64,000 bases of DNA from Tautonia marina (GTDB taxonomy: Bacteria > Planctomycetota > Planctomycetia > Isosphaerales > Isosphaeraceae), in the NCBI RefSeq assembly GCF_009177065.1, contig NZ_WEZF01000005.1:290739-354738 (forward strand). Direction: 5' to 3'. A program made the translations under genes and the position numbers. Below are positions 19,199-28,231 of the stretch, piece after piece (the first letter of the stretch is position 1; each line of letters starts with the position of its first letter). The notes under the pieces are model-generated. The model worked only from the letters and a program-made list of their open reading frames with translations. It was not told where the DNA came from and made no database searches.

Positions 19199-20887
19199 AT
19201 GAGTGATTCCGAGGCGACCACTGGATGGGCTGACGCCGACTCCTCCGGAGCTCCCGATCGTGATTTGACCGGCCAGTTGCTCGGGGGCGAGTTCCTGGTG
19301 GAGCGATTGATCGGCCGGGGAGGGATGGGAGAGGTCTATCTCGCCCGGCAGCAGGGGTTAAATCGGCCGGTTGCGTTGAAGGTGCTCCGGCCCGACCTGG
19401 TTTCCAACCCGACCTACCTGAGCCGATTCGAGGTCGAGGCCACCGCGGTGGCCCGCTTGAATCATCCGAACATCGTGCAGGTCTACACCCTCGGCCGAGA
19501 CGGCGACCTGCGCTTCATCGCCATGGAGTATGTTCAGGGGACGAATCTCCGGGACTATCTCCGCAAAAAGGGGACCGTCGAGCTTCCCCTGGCCTTTTCC
19601 ATCATGCGGCAAACCTGCCAGGCCATGGCGGCGGCCAGTGAGTTGGGGCTGATCCATCGCGACATCAAGCCCGAAAACCTGATGCTGACTCGCAAGGGGC
19701 AGGTCAAGGTCGCCGATTTCGGCCTCTGCCGCGAGCAAGGAGCCGAGGCCCTGCACCTGACCCAGGAAGGGGTCACGCTCGGGACCCCCATGTATATGAG
19801 TCCCGAGCAGGTCCGGGGGCTGAGCCTCGACCATCGCAGCGACCTCTACTCGATGGGGGTCACCTTCTACCACATGCTCGCCGGGGTTCCCCCCTTTCGG
19901 GCCGAGACCGCCGTTGCCGTGGCCTTGAAACACCTGCAGGAGCAACCGATCGACCTGTCCGTGCACCGACCCGACCTGCCTCCCGAGTTGGTCAAACTGG
20001 TCATGAAGCTCATGGCCAAGAAGCCCGAAGACCGCTACAAATCGGCCGGTGAACTCGATCGGGAACTCCTCCGCCTCCGTGGAATCGTCACTGCCACTCA
20101 ATCGATTCCCACAATCTCAACCGGTGAACCCACACCTTCGCCTCTCCCCGGTTCCTCAATCGCCTCGGGGCCGTCGATCCTTCAACGAACCGCATGGAGG
20201 ATTGGTCAGCTACGGCTCGGAGGGGGAACACTCGTGACGCTCGGGGGGCTCGGCCTGCTCGTTGGCGCGGCCCTTGGCTGGTCGGCCCGCCCGACCGACA
20301 TGCTTTCCGGCGGAGCCCCGGCCGGACCGCCGGCCCTCTGGATGGCTCCCGCCTGGGAATCGATCCCGAAACAGGCGACGGCCCAGGATCAGCTCCGCTA
20401 CGCGCAGCTCCTCGCTCGCCCCTCTGATCGTTCGGCAGCGCTGCTTGCGGTCCCCGGCCATTTTCCGAGGGCCGAGCCCTGGGGCTCGACCGCTTACACG
20501 CAACTGGCGCGTGCATTGTTCGACCGCCTCGATCACCTCGGACTCAACGCCCTGGCCGACTCACTCGAAGCAGAGCCCGAGGCCGCAACCCAGCGGCGCC
20601 GACTGGCCGACATCTGCCGAGCCGCCTCGAACGCCCTGGAAGATCGACCCGACCTCGCCCTTGAGCATCTGACTGCCCGAGCCCCGGCTCCACCCTATCT
20701 CGAACCGGCTCTGGCCGAGCTGGCGCTGGAAGTGGCGGAATGGGCCAGGAGCAGCCCCAGCGCAAGCCCGCTGGCGGCCCAGTGGACAAACGTTCGAGAA
20801 GATCTCCTCCAGGCGCTCCGCATCGTCACCTTCGATCCCGCCGAGCGATTCGAACCCGGGCGACGACGCCCCCAGGCCCGACCCTGA
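19199..20887 (+). CDS. Hanks-type serine/threonine protein kinase, transmembrane
   Basis: The 562-residue kinase has a complete catalytic domain (about 33-295): GRGGMGEVYLAR, the ATP-anchoring K61 in VALKVL, E80, HRDIKPENLM with catalytic D155, DFG at 173-175 and GTPMYMSPEQ. A membrane segment follows (about 343-362, TLGGLGLLVGAALGW). The roughly 200-residue part after it is helical, carries no PASTA repeats and is probably the sensor on the other side of the membrane. The FHA-containing phosphatase gene just downstream is a plausible partner, since FHA domains bind phosphothreonine. Confidence 0.93.
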   Translation: MSDSEATTGWADADSSGAPDRDLTGQLLGGEFLVERLIGRGGMGEVYLARQQGLNRPVALKVLRPDLVSNPTYLSRFEVEATAVARLNHPNIVQVYTLGRDGDLRFIAMEYVQGTNLRDYLRKKGTVELPLAFSIMRQTCQAMAAASELGLIHRDIKPENLMLTRKGQVKVADFGLCREQGAEALHLTQEGVTLGTPMYMSPEQVRGLSLDHRSDLYSMGVTFYHMLAGVPPFRAETAVAVALKHLQEQPIDLSVHRPDLPPELVKLVMKLMAKKPEDRYKSAGELDRELLRLRGIVTATQSIPTISTGEPTPSPLPGSSIASGPSILQRTAWRIGQLRLGGGTLVTLGGLGLLVGAALGWSARPTDMLSGGAPAGPPALWMAPAWESIPKQATAQDQLRYAQLLARPSDRSAALLAVPGHFPRAEPWGSTAYTQLARALFDRLDHLGLNALADSLEAEPEAATQRRRLADICRAASNALEDRPDLALEHLTARAPAPPYLEPALAELALEVAEWARSSPSASPLAAQWTNVREDLLQALRIVTFDPAERFEPGRRRPQARP

Positions 20888-21021
20888 CCCTGAACTCTGA
20901 CCCGCTCGGGATCGTATCGGATCACAATCGACGCAGAACGGTTCTTAAAACATCCCATTCACCCCTCGTTCCTTGCACCTACACGACACGACACGGTCAA
21001 GGTCTTCGGAGTTTTCCCGCG

Positions 21022-22725
21022 ATGCCATTCCTCCGCAGAGAGAACGGCGAGCAACGCGGTCAGTGCATCGACCTCAAGGAGGAGGCGTTCCTGATCGGCC
21101 GCGCCCCGGATTGCAATCTGGTGCTCGACCCGCAGGGCGTCAGCCGCCGCCACGCGCAGATCGGCGTCGACTCGGGCCACTACTACCTGGAAGACCTCGG
21201 CTCTCGGAACACCACGAAGCTGAACAATCAGGTCGTTCCTCCCTGGCAACGCCTTCCCCTGAAGGCGGGCGATCGGATCAACATCTGCGACGTCGAGTTC
21301 GTCTACCTGACCCGGATGACGCCACCGGAGTCCGACGCCTCTGAGGTCATCGTCACCGAACACGGGGGCGAATCGACCATCCACACCCTCGACGCCTCCT
21401 CCACCTCCAGCGGAGGAACCCGTGTCTCGGCCGAGCGCAAGCTCGAAGCCGTGCTCGACATCACCCGCAACCTCTCCAGCACCGTCAAGATCGACGCGGT
21501 GGCGCCGAAAGTTCTCGACACCCTTTTTGAAATTTTCCCGACGGCCGAACGCGCCTTCTTGATTCTCAAAGACCCCCAGGCCGACCGCTTGATGCGCAAA
21601 GCCTTCAAGCACCGTCAACTCCGGCCGGCTCGAACCGGGTTGCAACGGCTTCATGACGGTGCGTCCAAGGACGACGAACCGCCGATGAACATCAGCCGGT
21701 CGATCGTCAACCATGTCCTCGACCGCAAGCAGGCCGTCCTCAGTCAAGACGCCGGCAACGATGCCAACCTCCCCGTCGCCGCCTCCATCGCCGACCTGAA
21801 AATCCGGTCGGTCATGTGCGCCCCCTTGCTGACCCCCGACGGCCAGGCCATGGGCATCATCCAGCTCGATACCACCTCGGCCCGTCAGTTTCAGCAAGAA
21901 GACCTCGACCTCCTCGCCGCCGTCGCCTGCCAGTCCGCCATCGCCATTCAAAACGCCCGAATGTACGAAGACATGCTGAAACAAGAGCGTGTCAATCGCG
22001 ACCTTCGCCTCGCCGAGCAGGTCCAGATCAGCTTCCTGCCCGACTCCGTGCCTCAGATTCCCGGCTATGAGTTCTTTGCCTATTACCATGCCGCCAACAA
22101 CGTTGGTGGAGACTACTACGACTTTGTCCCCTTGCCCGGCAACCGTCTCGGAATCGCCCTGGCCGACGTTTCCGGGAAAGGAATTCCCGCGGCCCTGATG
22201 ATGGCCAAGTTCTCCGGGAACACCCGCTACTGCATCCTCACCGAGAACGCCCCCGCCCCGGCCGTAACCATCCTCAACGATCAACTGTGCGAGGCCGGGC
22301 TCGAAGAAAAATTCATCACCCTGAGCCTCTCGGTCCTCGACCTCGAACGCGGCAGGCTGACCCTCAGTTCGGCCGGACATTTGCCGGTCCTGATCCGTCG
22401 CGCCAACGGTCGGGTCGAGGAACACGGTGTCGACATCTCCGGGCTCCCGCTCGGCATTCTTCCCGATTTTCCTTACCAGCAAGTTGACATTCAGCTCGAT
22501 CGCGGTGATGTCGTCGTCATTTACTCCGATGGCATTACCGACGCTCGCAGCCCTCAGGACGAGATTTACCACTCCGTCGACAAACCGAGACTCAACAACC
22601 GCCTTGCTGAGCTTTCCGGTAGCCCTGAAGCCGTTGGCCGCGCCATCCTTCAGGAAATCCGCGAGTTCTCCACCGGCGAACCCCAGGCCGACGACATGAC
22701 CATGATCTGCTTCGGCCGCGTCTGA
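21022..22725 (+). CDS. FHA-GAF-SpoIIE (PP2C-type) signalling phosphatase
   Basis: A 567-residue three-domain regulator. The N-terminal FHA domain (about 15-95) shows LIGRAPDCNLVL, SRRHAQI and LGSRNTT and would bind phosphothreonine. A GAF domain (about 150-320) ends in DLLAAVACQSAIAIQNARMYED. The SpoIIE/RsbU-type phosphatase domain (about 345-567) has the metal motifs GGDYYDF, ADVSGKGIPAAL, YSDGITDA and ADDMTMI. RsbU-like phosphatases usually act on anti-sigma-factor antagonists; no such partner is adjacent. The gene follows the kinase by 134 bases on the same strand. A longer upstream frame overlapping the kinase was rejected because the FHA domain begins directly at this ATG. Confidence 0.92.
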   Translation: MPFLRRENGEQRGQCIDLKEEAFLIGRAPDCNLVLDPQGVSRRHAQIGVDSGHYYLEDLGSRNTTKLNNQVVPPWQRLPLKAGDRINICDVEFVYLTRMTPPESDASEVIVTEHGGESTIHTLDASSTSSGGTRVSAERKLEAVLDITRNLSSTVKIDAVAPKVLDTLFEIFPTAERAFLILKDPQADRLMRKAFKHRQLRPARTGLQRLHDGASKDDEPPMNISRSIVNHVLDRKQAVLSQDAGNDANLPVAASIADLKIRSVMCAPLLTPDGQAMGIIQLDTTSARQFQQEDLDLLAAVACQSAIAIQNARMYEDMLKQERVNRDLRLAEQVQISFLPDSVPQIPGYEFFAYYHAANNVGGDYYDFVPLPGNRLGIALADVSGKGIPAALMMAKFSGNTRYCILTENAPAPAVTILNDQLCEAGLEEKFITLSLSVLDLERGRLTLSSAGHLPVLIRRANGRVEEHGVDISGLPLGILPDFPYQQVDIQLDRGDVVVIYSDGITDARSPQDEIYHSVDKPRLNNRLAELSGSPEAVGRAILQEIREFSTGEPQADDMTMICFGRV

Positions 22726-22854
22726 CCGCTCGTGGCGCCTGTTCTGTCCGCTGCCGCGAGACGCGTCGAACGACTTCACCAGACCATCGGCCACCCCTCA
22801 GGGCAAGTCCCTCACGGTCTTCTTCCTTCTTGATCTTTTCGCCAACGATTCTCT

Positions 22855-24447
22855 ATGTCCCTTCGCGTTGCCAACATCTCGACCCCTCTGGGTGAAGACG
22901 AGTCGGCTCTGGTCGATCACCTGGCTTCCCGGCTTGGCGTGGGTCCGTCCGACATCAGCCGATGGCGGATCCTCCGCAAGAGCCTCGATGCCCGCCGCCG
23001 AGACGACATTCGCTTCGTCTACTCCGCCGAGGTCGAGTTGGCCGACCCCGGCGCCGAGGCGTCGCTCGCCGGATCGGGGCTGGCTCCCTACACCCCCGAA
23101 CGGTTCGACTGGCCCGACGCCGGATCAGAGCCGCTCCGACACCGACCGGTCATCGTTGGATCGGGTCCGGCCGGCCTGTTTGCCGCCTACTTCCTGGCCA
23201 TCAGCGGATACCGACCGCTGGTCCTCGAACGAGGCCGAGCGGTCAAGGAACGCGTGGCCGACGTCCGAACCTTCGACCAGGGCGGCGCAGTCGATCCTGA
23301 GAGCAACTACCTGTTCGGCGAGGGTGGCGCCGGCACCTTCAGCGATGGCAAGCTGACCTCTCGGGGCAGCGGCCCCGACGTCCGCCGCGTCCTGGAAGTC
23401 GTGGCCGACTGCCACGGCAAGCCCTCGGTCGTCTACGAGCATCGGCCGCACCTTGGCTCGAACCGTCTTCCCTTGATCGTCCGCACCCTCCGCCGCAAAA
23501 TCGAGGAGGCCGGCGGCGAGGTCCGCTTCGCCTGCCGGGTCGAGGATCTCGACCTGATCGACGGCCGCCTCAACGGCGTGATGACCAGTTCCGGCCACAT
23601 TCCGGCCGACCTGGTGGTGCTCGCCACCGGCCATAGTGCCCGAGACACCTACCAGATGCTCCTTCGGCGCGGCGTTCCCCTTGCCTTCAAGCCCTTTCAG
23701 TTCGGGGTTCGGATCGAACAGCCTCAGGAATCGATCGACCGCGCCCGATACGGCCCCTCCGCCGGACACCCCGCCCTCGGCGCGGCCGACTACGAACTGG
23801 CCACTCGCGCCGGCGATCGCGATCTGTTCACCTTTTGCATGTGCGCCGGTGGCTATGTGATGGGCTCCGTGGCCGAACCCGGCTACTTCTGCACCAACGG
23901 CATGAGCGAGAGTCGACACGACTCTCCTTTCGCCAACAGCGGGATCGTCATGACGATCGGCCTTCAGGACGTCGGTTCCAACCATCCCCTGGCTGGAATC
24001 CACTTCCAGCAACGGGCCGAGCGCGCCTCCTACCTCATTGGCGGTCGATCCTACACCGCGCCGATCCAGTCCGTCCGCGACTTCTTCGCGGGTCGCGCCA
24101 GCTCGGGGACCCTCCCCAGCAGTTATCCCCGAGGAACCGTCTCGACCGACCTCGGGCTGTTCCTTCCTCCGGTCGTCATGGCCGCCCTGGAACGTGGCTT
24201 GCCCCAGTTCGACCGCTCTTTTCGCGGCCTCTTTCTCAAAGGGGCGACCTTGACCGGCCCCGAGGCCCGAGGAAGCTCTCCCGTCCGCATTCCCCGCGAC
24301 CCGACCTCGCGCGAAAGTCCCACCGTCGCGGGACTTTTTCCCTGTGGAGAAGGCGCCGGCTACGCCGGAGGGATCGTCAGCGCCGCCGTCGACGGACTCC
24401 GCACCGCCCGAGCCCTCGTCGGCCGCTTCTCCTGGCCGCAAGGCTGA
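22855..24447 (+). CDS. FAD-dependent dehydrogenase, COG2509 type
   Basis: A 530-residue flavoprotein with a small N-terminal alpha/beta domain (about 1-80) and then a Rossmann FAD site, VIVGSGPAGLFAAYFLA, at about 99-115. Typical COG2509 features are NYLFGEGGAGTFSDGKLTSR, LATGHSARDTYQMLLRRGV and a C-terminal LFPCGEGAGYAGGIVSAAVDG that closes over FAD. The family is widespread but its substrate is not established. It is the last gene of the plus-strand group and converges on the anti-sigma gene with a 21-base gap. Confidence 0.87.
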   Translation: MSLRVANISTPLGEDESALVDHLASRLGVGPSDISRWRILRKSLDARRRDDIRFVYSAEVELADPGAEASLAGSGLAPYTPERFDWPDAGSEPLRHRPVIVGSGPAGLFAAYFLAISGYRPLVLERGRAVKERVADVRTFDQGGAVDPESNYLFGEGGAGTFSDGKLTSRGSGPDVRRVLEVVADCHGKPSVVYEHRPHLGSNRLPLIVRTLRRKIEEAGGEVRFACRVEDLDLIDGRLNGVMTSSGHIPADLVVLATGHSARDTYQMLLRRGVPLAFKPFQFGVRIEQPQESIDRARYGPSAGHPALGAADYELATRAGDRDLFTFCMCAGGYVMGSVAEPGYFCTNGMSESRHDSPFANSGIVMTIGLQDVGSNHPLAGIHFQQRAERASYLIGGRSYTAPIQSVRDFFAGRASSGTLPSSYPRGTVSTDLGLFLPPVVMAALERGLPQFDRSFRGLFLKGATLTGPEARGSSPVRIPRDPTSRESPTVAGLFPCGEGAGYAGGIVSAAVDGLRTARALVGRFSWPQG

Positions 24448-24468
24448 CGACCTGGCCCAGAACTTGGT

Positions 24469-26619
24469 TCAGGGAACTGCCGGCTCCTCCCCAGCAAACC
24501 GCTGCTCGACCTGATTGAGCAACTTTCCCAGCTCGTCTCGAACGCCCGGCAAATATTGCTCATCTGTGGATTCGGCCAGTTCTTCGATCTGACGCAGGGT
24601 GTCTCGATTCCCCTCGATCACTCCCTGGACCACGAGCCCGAGCCAGCCGAGGGCTGTCGCCAGCCGAACATCGTCCGTGGCCTCGTCCATCGGGGTTATT
24701 GCATCCGGCACATGCACGGTGATCGATCGACGGTCTACCGTTCCCGGTACCCGGTAGGCCACTGAAGCGGTCAGCAGCTCGTTCTGGCCGATGGCGGTCG
24801 GCGCCCCTTGGTATCGACCGGCGCGATTCAGGCCGGCTCCCTCCGACTCACCCGGCCTCGCAATCGGCTCAACCTCAAACAACACGGTGGACGCATCACC
24901 TGCCTTCAAGACCTGAGGCTCCTCGCCGATCCGAGCCAGGGTGAGCCTCCTTCCTTCAAATCCGATCGGCCGGTAGCGAGCCACCCGAGCCCAATTGAAC
25001 TCGACCTCGGCCGTCACCTCCTCAACAACCACCGGTGGAGCCCCCTCAGCGTCGTTCGGGTCGGTACTCCGAGCGATTAACGCAAGTCGAACCAGGTGGT
25101 TTCCTTCCGTCCAGGGCGCAGGCACGACCCGGACATCGACTCCAACCGGCTCCCCGTCCTCGGGCCGATCGTAGGAATACGAGGGCGAATTGACGAGACT
25201 CCCGGTCAGGGTTTCGGGGCCGATCGGCAATCCCTCGGCCTCGATCCGCCGGCCAAGCTCCGCGATCGAGACTCGACCGGGATCGACCGGAACCGCCGCG
25301 AAGGGCTCCAGATCGGTCTGGAACCACAAAAACCCGACCGCTTCCTCCCCTCGATCTCTCTCCGCCCCGAGATTCGAGAAAATCAGCTCCCCATCCCGAC
25401 CAAACCGAGCCAACGGCACCGGCCCCCGATCCACCTGGAACGAGTTCGTGAGTTCTCCGCTCTGAAGATCAAAGACCGCCACGGAGCGATCCACAGTCGA
25501 GGCCAGCAACCGGGAACCTGTCGGATCGACAACCACCTCTCGGATCGGCTTCTCCAGCGCAAACCGTTGTGCCGGGCTTCCCTCGGGCAAGTTGACCACC
25601 TCGACCACATTTCCCGGTTGCACCGCCACGGCCTGCGATGAGGTCGATCCTGCCCTTCTCTCGATGCCCCGAGTCCCAACGACGGCCGCGAGCTGGTTAC
25701 CCTCAACCTGATCCGCCGACCCTCGCATCGCGTCGGCCTCGACCTTCGGAGCAGGGGGGGGGCTCATGATCGGCTCGGCTTGCGGAGCAAGGGGGACCGT
25801 CTCGGGTGTGTCGGTCCCTCTCGCTGCGAACCCCATTCCCCCGAATCCTCCTCCCCGACCCAGAAGACCATCGGGTTCCCCTCGGTCGTTCCCTTTGGCC
25901 AGGCCCGGCATGGCGTCTCCCGTCACGGATTCCGACGGAGCCACCGCCCCCCCTGGGAATCGAGGTTCACTCACGTTCGATCGGCTCGGGACCGATCGAG
26001 TAAACCCCTCTTCCGGTGATCCCGGCGGGACCGCCCCCATGGCGAGCATCCGTTCCTCGGGGTTTGTCACCTCCTCCTCGGCGACTGCATCGGCTTCGGT
26101 CATCATCGCCGCTCTCGGGAAGGCGTCGGACGCCGGCTCGGGAGGCCTGAAGGCCGAATCGTCCCTCGAAGGAGACGCGGGCTCAGCGGTCTCACGTGGT
26201 GACTCGTCGACGGCCGCCCCGATCGAACCCGGCGCCGCTGGCGGCTGGAAGGCAAGGCTTCGCCCCTCGGTGGCCGCTCCTCGGTCTGCAACCAGAACGC
26301 CGATGCCAAAGCCGCTCATGGCCATCACGACCGAGGCCGCGACCGCAAACACCACTCGACGCACCGGGAAGCCACTCGACGTCGCCGGAGCCGTACCGAG
26401 CTTCGCGTCCAGATCGAGCCGCTGAACGATCGACAACCCCGGCATCGGCTCCTTCCGCAGGGTGCCGGAGAGCATCGCCGCCGTCTCCCGGACCTCGTCG
26501 ACAAACCGCGCCGCCTCGGGACTCCGGGCCAGCAACGATTCGACCGCAAGCCGGTCGGCCTCGTCCAGCTCTCCCAGGGCGAAGGCGGTCAGGTTCGGGT
26601 CATCGGGATCGAAGGTCAT
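24469..26619 (-). CDS. membrane anti-sigma-like protein with YfbK end domains, VWA domain absent
   Basis: A 716-residue protein. Residues 1-55 look like the anti-sigma N-domain of planctomycete ECF pairs (NLTAFALGELDEADRLAVE). A membrane segment is at about 88-110, followed by a long Pro/Ala/Glu-rich linker. A WD-like stretch (about 350-420) contains SVAVFDLQSGELTNSF. Residues 440-518 match the YfbK N-terminal domain (LPIGPETLTGSLVNSPSYSY, PAPWTEGNHLVRLAL), and 535-705 match the YfbK C-terminal domain (VEFNWARVARYRPIGFEGR). The VWA domain normally between them is missing. The ECF sigma gene lies 53 bases upstream on the same strand, which supports an anti-sigma role. Confidence 0.75.
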   Translation of the reverse strand: MTFDPDDPNLTAFALGELDEADRLAVESLLARSPEAARFVDEVRETAAMLSGTLRKEPMPGLSIVQRLDLDAKLGTAPATSSGFPVRRVVFAVAASVVMAMSGFGIGVLVADRGAATEGRSLAFQPPAAPGSIGAAVDESPRETAEPASPSRDDSAFRPPEPASDAFPRAAMMTEADAVAEEEVTNPEERMLAMGAVPPGSPEEGFTRSVPSRSNVSEPRFPGGAVAPSESVTGDAMPGLAKGNDRGEPDGLLGRGGGFGGMGFAARGTDTPETVPLAPQAEPIMSPPPAPKVEADAMRGSADQVEGNQLAAVVGTRGIERRAGSTSSQAVAVQPGNVVEVVNLPEGSPAQRFALEKPIREVVVDPTGSRLLASTVDRSVAVFDLQSGELTNSFQVDRGPVPLARFGRDGELIFSNLGAERDRGEEAVGFLWFQTDLEPFAAVPVDPGRVSIAELGRRIEAEGLPIGPETLTGSLVNSPSYSYDRPEDGEPVGVDVRVVPAPWTEGNHLVRLALIARSTDPNDAEGAPPVVVEEVTAEVEFNWARVARYRPIGFEGRRLTLARIGEEPQVLKAGDASTVLFEVEPIARPGESEGAGLNRAGRYQGAPTAIGQNELLTASVAYRVPGTVDRRSITVHVPDAITPMDEATDDVRLATALGWLGLVVQGVIEGNRDTLRQIEELAESTDEQYLPGVRDELGKLLNQVEQRFAGEEPAVP

Positions 26620-26672
26620 CGGCACTTCCCCGGCCGTTCAGGCCGCGGTCTCGGAGACGAAACGGTGACAGA

Positions 26673-27236
26673 TCAGGCATGCTGGCTGGAGGATGCGGCC
26701 TCGCCGTGCGACGCCCCCAAACGCCCTCGAAGCGACTTCAAGCCAACATGCAACAGATATCCCACGTTGCTGACGCTCAGGCCGGTAATGCGGCTGATCT
26801 CTTGATAGGAAAATCCTTCCTGGAACCGCAGGCGAATCACCTCCTGCTGAGTCTCCGGGAGCAATGCCATCACCCGGAGCACCCGCTCCAGCTCGTCGCG
26901 TTGTTCCTGGCCGTCGCTCGGATCGGGGTCCGCTGCCGGCACAATGCTCAGATAGGTTTCCGGCTCGCTCGATCGATTCACCCGCTTCTCCTTCCGGAGG
27001 AGATCGAGCGCCCGATTCCGGCAGACCGTGAACAGCCATTCGGCCAGATGGGGCTCGACCCGCTCGCGATCCTGACCACAGAGCTTCAGAAACGTCTCCT
27101 GCACGATGTCCCGGGCCGACTCCATCTCGCCCACGATCCGGAACGCAAAGCGCACCAGCGGCCCCTCGAACCGCTCGACAGCAGCCCGAACCCAGGCATT
27201 CCGGTCGGTCGTCGCCGATGCGTCTCCGCGCGTCAT
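26673..27236 (-). CDS. ECF-family RNA polymerase sigma factor
   Basis: A 187-residue sigma-70-family factor. Region 2 is FEGPLVRFAFRIVGEMESARDIVQE with the core-binding DIVQETFLKL, followed by WLFTVCRNRALDLLRKE. Region 4 is LLPETQQEVIRLRFQEGFSYQEISRITGLSVSNVGYLLH, a complete helix-turn-helix. It is transcribed just ahead of the membrane anti-sigma-like gene, the usual ECF arrangement. Its regulon and inducing signal are not visible. The ATG at 27236 is preferred; an in-frame start at 27305 would add 23 residues unlike the family. Confidence 0.93.
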   Translation of the reverse strand: MTRGDASATTDRNAWVRAAVERFEGPLVRFAFRIVGEMESARDIVQETFLKLCGQDRERVEPHLAEWLFTVCRNRALDLLRKEKRVNRSSEPETYLSIVPAADPDPSDGQEQRDELERVLRVMALLPETQQEVIRLRFQEGFSYQEISRITGLSVSNVGYLLHVGLKSLRGRLGASHGEAASSSQHA

Positions 27237-27489
27237 CACGTCTCCCGAGCTTCGGGGGCCGGCTCGTTCGTCCTCCCTCAAGAATAACGCAGCAGACTCG
27301 ACCATCTTAGGGGGAATTGGCCAATCTCCGAAAGCACGAATTGATCCCCCTGGATTCCTCGCCCGGCTCCCTCCTCATTCCGATTGACCGATCCGACCCA
27401 CTCGTCTATGATCCCGACCCGAGATCCCCGCAGGACGCGGGGCACGCCGCTTCCGGTGTTCACGAAGGGCCCAGGGAGGATCGCCCCTC

Positions 27490-28206
27490 ATGCGAGACCA
27501 CAACAAGGCGTTCTGCCAGCTCGTCTCCGAGACGTTCGACTGCCCCGGGCCGATCGTCGAGTTCGGCGCCTATCAGGTCGAAGGACAGGAAGGGTTCGCC
27601 GACCTTCGCTCCTTGTTTCCGGGCAAACAGTATCTCGGCTGCGACATGCGATCCGGCCCCGGTGTCGATCGGGTCGAGGACGTCAGCGCCATGACGCTGA
27701 ACGACGAATCGGCCGGGACCATCATCTGCCTCGAAACCTTCGAACACGTGTTCGAGGTGCGACGGGCCTTTGACGAAGTCTACCGCGTGTTGAAGCCCGG
27801 GGGCCTGTTCATCCTCACCTCCCCCTTCCACTTCCGCATCCACGGCTACCCAGATGATTACTGGCGGATGACTCCGTCGTGCCTGGGCCGAATGCTCGAA
27901 TGCTACGCGCTTCGGGTCGTCGGGCAGCAAGGGCCGAAGAAGACGCCGCACACGGTGATGTCGCTCGGCATCAAGCACCCGGCCCCGGCCGACGCCGTCG
28001 AACGGGCCGAGCACCTCGTCTCGCGCTACCAATCCTGGCTCATCGACCAGGAAGCGGCCATCCCCTCGATAACCAAGGTCCGCCGTCGCCTGTCAATGCT
28101 GTATCGCTCGAAGGCCGAACGGCAGCTCCTCCGAGACGAGTTCGCGGTCAACTTCTCGATCGAAGGAACGGCCGCCCTGGCCGATGCCGTCGCGCGGGCT
28201 GCCTGA
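27490..28206 (+). CDS. class I SAM-dependent methyltransferase
   Basis: A 238-residue methyltransferase-fold protein. The SAM motifs appear as IVEFGAYQVEG, with a less canonical glycine loop, then YLGCDMRSGPGVDRVEDV, IICLETFEHVFEVRRAFDEVYRVLKPGG and FILTSPFHFRIHGYPDDYWRMTP. The last motif resembles methyltransferases acting on polysaccharide or lipid precursors in glycan clusters. A GGAGG site precedes the ATG. The next gene, a phosphodiesterase, starts 25 bases after the stop, so they are probably co-expressed. The substrate is unknown. Confidence 0.83.
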   Translation: MRDHNKAFCQLVSETFDCPGPIVEFGAYQVEGQEGFADLRSLFPGKQYLGCDMRSGPGVDRVEDVSAMTLNDESAGTIICLETFEHVFEVRRAFDEVYRVLKPGGLFILTSPFHFRIHGYPDDYWRMTPSCLGRMLECYALRVVGQQGPKKTPHTVMSLGIKHPAPADAVERAEHLVSRYQSWLIDQEAAIPSITKVRRRLSMLYRSKAERQLLRDEFAVNFSIEGTAALADAVARAA

Positions 28207-28231
28207 TTCGAGCCAGAGGAGACGACCGCCC

